From the NCBI RefSeq assembly GCF_011046975.1, contig NZ_CP049253.1:1860001-1924000 (forward strand): a DNA stretch of 64,000 bases. Direction: 5' to 3'. This DNA comes from Microbacterium amylolyticum (GTDB taxonomy: Bacteria; Actinomycetota; Actinomycetes; Actinomycetales; Microbacteriaceae). Each line of letters begins with the position of its first letter. Within the stretch, counting starts at the first letter, position 1. A model generated the notes under the pieces. It was not told the DNA's origin. It saw only the letters and a program-made list of their open reading frames with translations, and did no database searches. Shown in pieces: positions 47,355 through 54,894 of the stretch. A program made the position numbers and the translations under genes.

Positions 47355-47380
47355 GCGACTTGTCGGTATGAACAAGTCGC
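47355..47380. promoter_or_regulatory. 9-bp inverted repeat upstream of bacteriocin gene
   Basis: GCGACTTGT (47355-47363) and ACAAGTCGC (47372-47380), 8-nt loop, located 30-55 nt upstream of the GTG. Could be an operator for the response regulator or a leader hairpin. No T-run follows on the minus strand. Confidence 0.5.
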
Positions 47381-47423
47381 CATGCGAAGGTATTTGCGCA
47401 ACTCGCCGCGGCGCATCGGCAAT

Positions 47424-47454
47424 GTGAATGGATAAAATACATCCTTTAGTTCAC
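47424..47454. terminator. AT-rich imperfect palindrome at end of regulator remnant
   Basis: GTGAA...TTCAC outer arms (47424-47428, 47450-47454) and GGAT/ATCC inner arms, overlapping the stop of the regulator remnant. Either a weak terminator or a binding site for bacteriocin expression. Confidence 0.35.
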
Positions 47455-47797
47455 TCTCGCATCGACACGAGAACGTGTGTCGGAAACGTGGGACCTGGTG
47501 ATGAATGTGTCATTGCGTCCGAGGGCATGAAGGACCACCTGCACGCGCGTTCGTACATTCCATTTCGACATTACGCTCGCGATGTAGGACTTCACGGTTG
47601 GCTCTGCGAGGTGCATTTGGTTGGCGATCTGGATGTTGGACAGCCGCGCCCACTCGGTCTGATCGAGCGTGCGGCGGATGCCGCCCGACCGAATCTCGCG
47701 CAGAAGGACTGCCGTCGGCGTTGCGGAAAAGTTGTTCGAGTGCCCCCTTTATGAGTGGCTCATCGGAGACTACCGTCACACGTATATCCTCTTGCAC
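47446..47797 (-). pseudogene. Truncated NarL-type response regulator
   Basis: From 47797 the frame gives the start of a receiver domain, IRVTVVSDEPLIKGALEQLF. After about 30 residues it switches, out of frame, to LLREIRSGGIRRTLDQ and a full LuxR HTH: SNIQIANQMHLAEPTVKSYI, then SVMSKWNVRTRVQVV, ending at TAA 47446. The receiver Asp and Lys and about 100 residues are missing, so this is an internal deletion. It lies directly upstream of the bacteriocin frame on the same strand and was probably its regulator. Confidence 0.75.
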
Positions 47798-47865
47798 TCC
47801 TGTATGTCTCCATGTACTCGTCCAGATGCATTACATCGCATCATTCATTCTGATTGCCGTCAGAA

Positions 47866-47922
47866 TTACCGTAGGGGGACTTCGAAGCGGACACCACCGC
47901 CCGCGGTAGGCGAGTGAATCCA
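47866..47922 (-). pseudogene. C-terminal scrap of a sensor histidine kinase
   Basis: The frame ends SPTAGGGVRFEVPLR then TAA (47866), which is how HisKA_3 kinases finish. Upstream homology is lost within 20 codons. With the regulator remnant 69 nt further on, it marks a former kinase-regulator pair. An 8-bp inverted repeat (47917-47924, 47929-47936) sits at its broken edge. Confidence 0.55.
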
Positions 47923-48116
47923 ACTTTGGTTGGATTGGCGCGTGTGCTGCGGGCGTGTAGGTAGGGCGAATCGCTCGAAGGGTCACCCCGCACGCGAGAC
48001 CGAACTTCATCCATGGCCTGCCGCCAGAACATCCGGAACACAACATGTGAGACGATCACCCCTCTCGCGACACTGTTCAGGGTGAGAGACGATTGCACCC
48101 GAGGACGGGCGGACCC
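47923..48116. other. Intergenic region upstream of ECF sigma gene
   Basis: About 190 bp with a small hairpin at its left edge and no gene I can support. It should hold the promoter of the sigma factor gene. Confidence 0.4.
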
Positions 48117-48671
48117 ATGTTCGACGAAGACACAACAGACGCGGAGCTGGTGGCGGCAGCCGCGGCGGGCAGCGAGCTCGCATTCCGTGCGCTGTTTCGC
48201 GCCTATGTACGACCTGTTTTTTGGATCGCCTATGGCCTGCTCAGCGACAGGGCGGACGCGGAGGACGTGGCGCAAGAGACGTTCTCGACGGCGTGGCGCA
48301 AGCTGAACGGCTTCGAACTGGCCGGAGAATCCGCGTTGCCGTGGCTAGCCACGATCTGTCGAAATGTGTCGGCGAATCGCATCCGCGCCCGCCGCCGTGA
48401 GCGTCAGCACACCGGCGGAATGGTTGATGAGCGTCAGCCGGACACGGTCAGCGTCGAACAGCAGGTGATCGACGCGGACCTCGCGGATCGCATTGCGCGC
48501 GAGGTGGACGGAATGTCGGAAACGGATCGCCGGATTTTCGCCCTATGCATCACCGAGGGCTACGCCTATGCGGCTGCTGCAGCGGAGCTCGGTGTCAGCC
48601 ATGGGGCCGTCCGTAATCGCCTCTCTCGCATTCGAACGCAGCTGCGTTCCGTCGTCAGGGAGGAAGCGTGA
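48117..48671 (+). CDS. ECF-type RNA polymerase sigma factor
   Basis: 184 residues from ATG 48117 (a TTG at 48093 in the same frame is less likely). Region 2: AFRALFRAYVRPVFWIAYGLL then DRADAEDVAQETFSTAWRKL; region 4: DRRIFALCITEGYAYAAAAAEL then HGAVRNRLSRIRTQL. Directs a regulon not identifiable here. The following DUF4349 gene starts on its stop codon, so the two are coupled and that membrane protein may modulate it. Confidence 0.9.
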   Translation: MFDEDTTDAELVAAAAAGSELAFRALFRAYVRPVFWIAYGLLSDRADAEDVAQETFSTAWRKLNGFELAGESALPWLATICRNVSANRIRARRRERQHTGGMVDERQPDTVSVEQQVIDADLADRIAREVDGMSETDRRIFALCITEGYAYAAAAAELGVSHGAVRNRLSRIRTQLRSVVREEA

Positions 48672-49756
48672 TGAACACAACAGGTCAGGATCTGCCCGTG
48701 CTGACGGACGAGCAGGTGGAGCGTCTGGAATCGGGCGTTTTCTCCGATATCGCCCGCCAGCGTGCGTCCGAGCGCGAGAGCGCGCGGAAGCGTCGGCGCT
48801 GGATTACCGGGAGCCTCACGGCCGCAGCAGTTGTGGCGGTTGTGGCGATCAGCACTCCGCTCGCGATGCAGGGAATGCTCACGGGCGGGAGCGATGCATC
48901 CGACACGGCCAGTGCCGGATACGACGGCGGCCCCGGCGACGGGGCATCGATGCCGGAAATGGCCGGAATCGACGAGCCGGCCATGATCGAAGCCGAGGCG
49001 ATGGAAGACTCGGCCGCCAGCCGTGACGCGACCGACATCGCCACCGACCGCCGCGTGATCCGCAATGGCTACGTGTCGATCGTTGTCGGCGATGTTCTGG
49101 CCGCCAGCGAAGAACTGACGGCGCTCGCCGCCGAGCACAACGGATACGTCGAGGCGATGGGATCCTCCAGCGACCGCTACGACGAGCTTGCCGCGGCAAC
49201 CGACATCCGGTCGGGGTGGGCGACGCTGCGGATTCCCGCGGAGTCCTTGGACGAGGTGCGATCGGCGCTCGGCGACATCGGGTCGGTCACGAGCACGGAA
49301 ATCTCCGAAACGGACGTGACGGACCAGGCGATCGACCTCGAAGCGCGCATCGACGCGACGCGCGCGTCGGTAGACCGACTGACCGAGCTCATGGAGCAGG
49401 CCGGTTCCGTTGCGGATCTTCTCGCGGCCGAGCAGGCGCTGTCCGAGCGACAGGGGCAGCTCGAGTCCTACCAGCGTCAGCTCGACGGACTCGAGAACCA
49501 GGTGGCGATGTCCACGCTGCACGTCGATCTCACGCGCGAACGCGAGGTGGCATCAACAGACCCGGCGGGATTCAGCGACGGTCTGCTCAGCGGATGGAAC
49601 GGGCTGATCGGCTTCGCAAACGGCGTCGTCATCGCCGCCGGATTCGTCTTGCCCTGGGTGGGGGCGATCGGTGTTGCCGGCCTGATCGTGTGGGTGATCG
49701 TGCGCATCGTTCGACGCGGGCGCGCCTCTCAGGACGCCACGAGCCGCGCGGAGTAG
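48671..49756 (+). CDS. DUF4349 membrane protein (putative sigma partner)
   Basis: 361 residues. Cytoplasmic N-terminus with an anti-sigma-like stretch (about 1-40), membrane helix ITGSLTAAAVVAVVAIS, Met/Ala/Asp-rich linker, DUF4349 core (RVIRNGYVSIVVGDV, TDQAIDLEARIDATR), coiled coil (about 235-285), and a second C-terminal helix. Coupled to the ECF sigma gene, so a role as its membrane-bound regulator is plausible but unproven. Confidence 0.85.
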   Translation: MNTTGQDLPVLTDEQVERLESGVFSDIARQRASERESARKRRRWITGSLTAAAVVAVVAISTPLAMQGMLTGGSDASDTASAGYDGGPGDGASMPEMAGIDEPAMIEAEAMEDSAASRDATDIATDRRVIRNGYVSIVVGDVLAASEELTALAAEHNGYVEAMGSSSDRYDELAAATDIRSGWATLRIPAESLDEVRSALGDIGSVTSTEISETDVTDQAIDLEARIDATRASVDRLTELMEQAGSVADLLAAEQALSERQGQLESYQRQLDGLENQVAMSTLHVDLTREREVASTDPAGFSDGLLSGWNGLIGFANGVVIAAGFVLPWVGAIGVAGLIVWVIVRIVRRGRASQDATSRAE

Positions 49757-49766
49757 CCTGGCCGCG

Positions 49767-50273
49767 ATGACCGAGTTCACCGTTCGCCCCGCACGCGCCG
49801 CCGATATGGAAGCGGTGCACCGCATGCTGCAGCCGTTTGTGATGCGGCGCATCCTGCTGGGCAAAGACCTGGTTGTGCTCTACGAAGCGACGCAGGAGTT
49901 CATGGTCGCGGTGGATGAGCACGACCGGGTCATGGGCTGCGGCGCCCTGCACGTGATGTGGGAAGACCTGGGCGAGATCCGTACCCTTCTGGTCGCCGAC
50001 GAGTGGCTGCACCGCGGCGTCGGCCGGGCGATTGTGGCGGCGTTGGAAGAGAACGCGCGCGTGCTCGGCCTGACCCGGCTGTTCTGCCTCACCTTCGAGA
50101 CAGCTTTCTTCGAGCGTCGCGGCTTCCAAGAGATCGGCGAGCAGATCGTCTCGCCCGATGTGTACTCGCAGCTGGTGCGCAGCCCGGACGAGGGTATTGC
50201 CGAGTTCCTCGATCTTGCGCATGTGAAGCCGAACACTCTCGGCAACACCCGCATGCTGAAGCAGCTCGTCTGA
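49767..50273 (+). CDS. Amino-acid N-acetyltransferase (ArgA-like GNAT)
   Basis: 168 residues. GNAT fold with HRGVGRAIV as acetyl-CoA loop and FERRGFQEI typical of the C-terminal domain of N-acetylglutamate synthases; similar stand-alone proteins in mycobacteria perform the first arginine step. A TAGCCT box 7 nt before the ATG fits leaderless transcription. Confidence 0.85.
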   Translation: MTEFTVRPARAADMEAVHRMLQPFVMRRILLGKDLVVLYEATQEFMVAVDEHDRVMGCGALHVMWEDLGEIRTLLVADEWLHRGVGRAIVAALEENARVLGLTRLFCLTFETAFFERRGFQEIGEQIVSPDVYSQLVRSPDEGIAEFLDLAHVKPNTLGNTRMLKQLV

Positions 50274-50296
50274 TGCCGCGAACGTAGGCTGAACCC

Positions 50297-50971
50297 GTGG
50301 CGAACAGGAAACCGCGCAGACAGTCGAAGGCCGTGTACCGGCGGCGCCGTCTGGTGCTGGTCGTCTTCAGCCTGCTGGTGCTTGCGGGCGTCACAACGGC
50401 GATCGTCTTCGGCGTGCGCTGGTTGGTGCAGGAGCAGCCGTGGCAGAACCTCCCGTTCGTCGGCAGCAGCAACGAGCAACCAGAAGAAGAGCCCGATCCG
50501 ATTCCCACGCTTCTGCCAACGGCGGCCCCTGATCCGGAAGCAGACGACGAATCGGACGAGGAGCCCGAGCCACAGGCGTGCGCTCCGGCAGATCTGAAGC
50601 TGGAGGCGCTCACCGACAAGTCGGACTACGCGGCGGGGGAGACCCCGGCGCTGTCGATTCGCCTGACGAACCTCGCCGAGATGGACTGCATCGTGAACGT
50701 CGGAACGACGCAACAGGTGTTTACCGTGACCAGCGGTCCGGACACGTGGTGGCGTTCGACGGATTGCCAGGCGGAACCGGAAGACGCGTGGGTGACGCTC
50801 GAAGCGGGCCAGGTGGTGGAGACGAGTGAGCCGGTCACCTGGAACCGTCAGCGCTCCACGCCGGAGACCTGCGACGCCGACGAGCGTCCGGGCGCGACAG
50901 CGGGCACGTATGTGCTCGAGGTGGCCATCGGAGAGGCGCACTCCGAGCCAGCGAGCTTCATCCTGCGTTGA
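50297..50971 (+). CDS. Membrane-anchored hypothetical protein
   Basis: 224 residues with GTG start, 6 nt after a TAGGCT box. Basic N-terminus (NRKPRRQSKAVYRRRR), one membrane helix (LVVFSLLVLAGVTTAIVF), Glu/Pro-rich linker, then an outside beta domain (about 95-224) with LKLEALTDKSDYAAGETPAL and two Cys pairs, like Ig-like or DUF4232-type extracellular domains. Function not recognised. Confidence 0.8.
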   Translation: MANRKPRRQSKAVYRRRRLVLVVFSLLVLAGVTTAIVFGVRWLVQEQPWQNLPFVGSSNEQPEEEPDPIPTLLPTAAPDPEADDESDEEPEPQACAPADLKLEALTDKSDYAAGETPALSIRLTNLAEMDCIVNVGTTQQVFTVTSGPDTWWRSTDCQAEPEDAWVTLEAGQVVETSEPVTWNRQRSTPETCDADERPGATAGTYVLEVAIGEAHSEPASFILR

Positions 50972-50988
50972 CAAAGTAGCCTGGAGAC

Positions 50989-51399
50989 ATGGGTAGCAAG
51001 CGCAAGAAGCAGCAGCAGATCGACCCGAAGGAATTCCGGTCCGAAGCGCTCGCACAGGCGCTGGAGAAGCAGGACATCGCGGCGGTGGCCCTCGCCCTCC
51101 GCAACGGGAACACCGTCGTGCCGCTGATCAAGCCCGGCCCCCGGGACAATCCGCTCGACGGCGGCGAGGTCTGGACATATCGCGATCAGAACACGGGGGA
51201 GATCGCGCTGCTGCTGTTCAGCGATGCGCGAAACAAACCGAAGAACCTCCCGCCGGGCGTTGGCCTCTATTCGCCGGCGTGGTTGACGACCTTTCTGACG
51301 CAGTACCGCGACACGATCACCACCGTTTTCCTCGATATCGCCGGGCCTCACCCGATGCAGGCATCACCCGGCGATCTGCTCGAGGCGCTCGAGGCGTAG
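50989..51399 (+). CDS. SseB-like small protein
   Basis: 136 residues. A basic N-terminus (GSKRKKQQQ), then LAQALEKQDIAAVALALRNG and TGEIALLLFSDARNKP, which fit the SseB N-terminal fold of unknown role. No membrane segment or signal. TAGCCT 6 nt before the ATG. The family match is tentative. Confidence 0.7.
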   Translation: MGSKRKKQQQIDPKEFRSEALAQALEKQDIAAVALALRNGNTVVPLIKPGPRDNPLDGGEVWTYRDQNTGEIALLLFSDARNKPKNLPPGVGLYSPAWLTTFLTQYRDTITTVFLDIAGPHPMQASPGDLLEALEA

Positions 51400-51446
51400 G
51401 CGCGGGGCTGACACGTTTGTCAGTGGCACCCTCGTAGGCTCGGATC

Positions 51447-52817
51447 ATGGCAAAACGACCCGCGGCTCCCGCATACATCTGCTCCGAATGCGGGTGGACA
51501 ACGGCCAAGTGGGTCGGACGCTGCGGCGAATGCCAGCAGTGGGGAACGGTGGCCGAGAACGTCCCTCAGCAGGGGCTCGGCAACCGTTCCGTTCAGTCGC
51601 TCGCGCCGTCCTCCGCGGCCCGGCCGATCACGCAGATCGACACGGCTGACGCGCCCCGCCGCCCCAGCGGGGTCGGAGAGTTCGACCGCGTTCTTGGCGG
51701 CGGTGTTGTGCCCGGCGCGGCCATTCTCCTGTCGGGAGAACCCGGGGTCGGCAAGTCCACCCTCCTGCTCGAGGTCGCGGCACGCGCGGCAATGGAGGGG
51801 CGCCGCGTTCTGTACGTCAGTGCAGAAGAATCGGTCGCCCAGGTGCGGTTGCGTGCCGAGCGCACGGGGGCCATGCACGATCAGCTCTTCCTCGCGGCGG
51901 AATCCGATTTGGCCACCGTTCTGGGCCACCTCGACAGCGTTCAGCCCGAGCTGGTCATCGTCGACTCCGTGCAGACGGTGGCGTCCAGTCAGCAAGATGG
52001 CGCGGCCGGAATGCCCGGACAGGTGCGCGAGGTCGCGTCTACGCTCATTCGCGTGGCTAAAGAGCGTGCGCTGCCGATCATCATCGTCGGCCACGTCACA
52101 AAAGACGGCAGCGTCGCGGGTCCGCGGGTTCTCGAACACCTGGTCGATGTGGTGTGTCACTTCGAGGGAGATCGTCAAACGTCCCTGCGCTTTGTGCGTG
52201 CGCTCAAGAACCGCTTCGGACCCACCGACGAAGTCGGATGTTTTGAGATGGCGGGCGATGGCATCCGCGAGGTCCCCGACCCGTCCGGGCTGTTCCTCTC
52301 GCACGGCCAGCCCACCGCGGGAACATGTGTGGCGATTTCGCTCGAGGGGCGCCGGGCGCTGCCGGTAGAGGTGCAGGCGCTCACCGTCTTCAACCCCGCC
52401 CCCAACCCGCGCCGCGTTGTCTCCGGCGTCGACTCCGCGCGCGTAGCGATGGTGCTGGCCGTCCTCGATCGCCGTGCCAACATCCGCACCGGCAACGTCG
52501 ACGTGTACGTCTCCACGGTTGGTGGTGTGCGGTTCACCGAGCCCGCCGCCGATCTGGCGATCGCCCTGGCGGTTGCCGGATCGATTAAGGACTTCACGCT
52601 GCCGCGAGAACTCGCCGCGGCGGGTGAGCTGTCGCTCGCTGGGGAGGTGCGGCCGGTCACACAGGCCAAGCAGCGCCGCGCCGAGGCCGAGCGTCTGGGC
52701 TACAAGCGTGTGATCGATGATCGTGCCCGCACGCTGGTGGAAGCGCTCGAACAGGTGCAGGGCGCAGCGCGCGAGCAGCAACCCACCGCCGATCTCGCGT
52801 CGATTCCCGAGTTCTAA
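51447..52817 (+). CDS. radA: DNA repair protein RadA
   Basis: 456 residues, normal length. N-terminal zinc finger (CSECGWTTAKWVGRCGEC), RecA-like ATPase with Walker A GEPGVGKST, the RadA-specific KNRFG motif and a C-terminal Lon-protease-like domain (about 290-440). Helps branch migration in recombination. TAGGCT lies 6 nt upstream of the ATG. Confidence 0.96.
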   Translation: MAKRPAAPAYICSECGWTTAKWVGRCGECQQWGTVAENVPQQGLGNRSVQSLAPSSAARPITQIDTADAPRRPSGVGEFDRVLGGGVVPGAAILLSGEPGVGKSTLLLEVAARAAMEGRRVLYVSAEESVAQVRLRAERTGAMHDQLFLAAESDLATVLGHLDSVQPELVIVDSVQTVASSQQDGAAGMPGQVREVASTLIRVAKERALPIIIVGHVTKDGSVAGPRVLEHLVDVVCHFEGDRQTSLRFVRALKNRFGPTDEVGCFEMAGDGIREVPDPSGLFLSHGQPTAGTCVAISLEGRRALPVEVQALTVFNPAPNPRRVVSGVDSARVAMVLAVLDRRANIRTGNVDVYVSTVGGVRFTEPAADLAIALAVAGSIKDFTLPRELAAAGELSLAGEVRPVTQAKQRRAEAERLGYKRVIDDRARTLVEALEQVQGAAREQQPTADLASIPEF

Positions 52818-53020
52818 GCCGGCATCGGCGTCTGGAAAGACTCGACCCCGGACACGCCCGAGCTCTCGTGGCCGGTGGCCGGTGCGATTCCACGCAGCGG
52901 GGCGTCGAACCCCGGGATTTCAGGGGAGTGCGGGTGCCTCACAGCCCGTTCGGCACGCTAACAGCCGATGCCCAGCGGACGGATTTGGGGGAACCGTCAC
53001 TGATCCGTAAACTTGATCCC

Positions 53021-53111
53021 GGTGACGTGTCCGAGCGGCCGAAGGTGCAACACTCGAAATGTTGTGTAGGGTAACCCCCTACCGTGGGTTCAAATCCCAC
53101 CGTCACCGCCA
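53021..53111 (+). tRNA. tRNA-Ser (anticodon CGA)
   Basis: Acceptor arms GGTGACG (53021-53027) and CGTCACC (53101-53107) pair perfectly. The anticodon stem CAACA/TGTTG encloses loop CTCGAAA with anticodon CGA; a long variable arm and GGTTCAAATCC T-arm follow. CCA is encoded at 53109-53111. The long variable arm fits serine. Confidence 0.93.
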
Positions 53112-53115
53112 CTTT

Positions 53116-53165
53116 GTCCTGAGTCGCGACATCGTTGACAGATGAGTCGCGACTCAGGACTTTTT
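53116..53165 (+). terminator. Strong hairpin after tRNA-Ser
   Basis: Perfect 15-bp inverted repeat (53116-53130 with 53146-53160) followed by TTTTT. It ends the tRNA transcript. Its loop and left arm contain the outermost repeat (ATCGTTGACA) of the adjacent IS481 element. Confidence 0.75.
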
Positions 53166-54538
53166 CGTGGGTTCGGCGGGTTGACGGTGGCGCTGTGCTG
53201 GTGAGTCTGGTCATCGTTGACGGGATGAGTCGGGTCCTCGTTGACGGAGGTCACTGCTTCTTGGGCTGGTAGTTCCGGGTCGGGTCGATGGTGTGTTCGG
53301 CGATGATCTCGCCGGTGTTCGCGTCACTGGTGGTGATGTTCCGGTCGTGGATGAGCATGAGCACGGGGGTGCCGGCGTGGGCTTTGCCGATGCCCAGGTG
53401 GCGGAGCTGGCCGGCGTAGCGGATGGTGACTTTCCCGTGCTTGTCGACCTTGTCGGTGCGGGAGCGCCATTCGGAGCGGGTCGGGGTGGCTTTCGGGAGT
53501 GCTGTGTAGGCCTGTTCGGGTGTGCGGCGGCCGACGGATCGGTGCGGGCGCTGGGTGTTGTACCAGGTCTGGAATCCGGTGAGCAGGGTCTGCAGGTCGG
53601 CGATCGTGGCGGGCAGAGGGCGGGCGCTTAGCCAGCGTTTCAGGGTTTGGTGGAAGCGTTCGATCTTGCCCTGGGTTTGCGGGTGTCCGGGCCGGCCGTT
53701 TTTTGGGTGATGCGGTGGGCGGCGAGGAGTTTCTCGAAGCCGCCTCTTGCGCCTTTGTGTCGGGCCAGGCGGGTGGTGAACACGAGTCCGTTGTCGGTCA
53801 GGGTAGACATCGGCGCCCCGTAGTGGTCGATCAGTTCGGTCATGGCGGTGACCACCATCGGGCCGGTGAACGCGGCCTGGGCGCGGATGTCGAGCAGGAG
53901 GCGGGAGTGGTCGTCGAGGAAGTCGAGGATCTCGACCCGGGTGCCGTTGGCGAGGTGCCAGTGGGTGATGTCGGCTTGCCAGCATTCGTTGGGCAGATCG
54001 GCTTGGAACCGGATGTAGGAGCTACGGGGGCGTTTGTGGGGTGCGGGGGTGATGAGGCCAGCGGTGTGCAGGATGCGGCGGATTGTGGAGGTCGATGGCG
54101 CCCGGTGGCCGTCTTGTTCGAGGTGCCAGGCGATGGTGACCGGTCCCGCGTCAGCGCCCTGGCTGACCAGCTCGCCGCGCAGTTCGATGATCCGGTCGCG
54201 GATCGCGGTCGCGGTCGTCCCGGGTTGCGTCTTCGGGGCGCGGGAGCGTGGCGTCACCCGGTCGGGTCCTTCGGCGTCGTAGCGGCGGACGAGGGTGTGC
54301 ACCCATTGCCGGGTGATGCCGAATCGGGCGGCGGCCTCCGCGAGGGTTAGGCCCTGTTCACGGACGGCTCGGACGATGACGAGGTTCTTTGGTTTCACGC
54401 CCTATCGTCGTTCGCGTTCGTGTCAATGATGTCGCGACTCACCGGTCAACAATCACGCCGCCGCGATCGTCAACGATGCCCCGACTCAGCCGTCAACGAT
54501 CACGAGCGGGATCAGCGCGAACGGCTGTCAACGATGTC
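53128..54538 (-). mobile_element. IS481-family insertion sequence, transposase frameshifted
   Basis: Bounded approximately by 14-bp perfect inverted repeats GACATCGTTGACAG (53128-53141) and its complement (54525-54538). The ends are uncertain because the TCGTTGAC motif recurs: near 53131, 53178, 53213 and 53239 at the left, and as GTCAAYRAT near 54421, 54445, 54469, 54492 and 54527 at the right. An alternative pair (53121-53140 with 54421-54440) matches 19 of 20. No clear target duplication seen. Confidence 0.7.
53251..54398 (-). pseudogene. IS481-family transposase with -1 frame break
   Basis: N-terminal part from ATG 54398: HTH (LAEAAARFGITRQWVHTLV) and integrase core with ITHWHLANGTRVEIL and TLTDNGLVF. 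At the six-A run (plus-strand T6, 53699-53704) the frame breaks; a -1 shift after ITQK restores NGRPGHPQTQGKIERFHQTL and the C-terminal half to 53251. IS481 transposases are normally one frame, so a lost A is likelier than programmed slippage. Confidence 0.85.
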
Positions 54539-54567
54539 CTGAAACCAGACACCTCCGTCTCCGCCAC

Positions 54568-54609
54568 ATGTCTGAGGGCACCGATCGTATGATCGGTGCC
54601 CTCAGACAT
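54568..54609. terminator. 42-bp perfect palindrome (19-bp arms, 4-nt loop)
   Basis: 54568-54586 pairs fully with 54591-54609. It lies between the IS481 element and the amylase gene, without a T-tract. Could be a terminator left without its gene after IS insertion. Confidence 0.5.
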
Positions 54610-54894
54610 TTCTGGATGGCACGGAATGTGTGCACCTCTGCCGCTAGTCGGCCGTTATTTTTTGGCCGTCAGCGATCCGGTTCAGCAAGACCGGCCGTTG
54701 GTGCGACATCCGCGAAATCGCGGGGATTTCGCCTGTGCCTATGGCGTCTCGCGCGGGCTTTTCCGAATGTTTTTCCTGTATGGAGACTCATCACGGATCA
54801 AATGCAAGCGCTTGCAGTTTTCGGCCTTTCCGTTGATCATGGGGTTAATTTGGCCATAGAGGGCCGGCAATCACGTTGCGAGGAAGCACGAAGG
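54610..54894. promoter_or_regulatory. Promoter region of amylase gene
   Basis: About 285 bp without a gene. Contains T-rich stretches near 54655 and 54760-54775 and the LacI-type palindrome at 54803-54816; GAGGA near 54880 and 54899 are ribosome-binding candidates. Confidence 0.5.
54803..54816. promoter_or_regulatory. LacI/MalR-type operator
   Basis: TGCAAGCGCTTGCA, a perfect 14-bp palindrome with the central CG typical of LacI-family sugar repressors, about 80 bp upstream of the amylase start. No LacI gene lies in the window, so regulation would be by a distant maltose/starch regulator. Confidence 0.7.

Noticed and set aside
47428..47754. Plus-strand 108-residue frame over the regulator remnant
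   Set aside because: It is the antisense shadow of a recognisable LuxR HTH on the minus strand.
53640..54350. Plus-strand Gly/Val-rich frame opposite the IS481 transposase
   Set aside because: Shadow of the transposase; composition without any domain.
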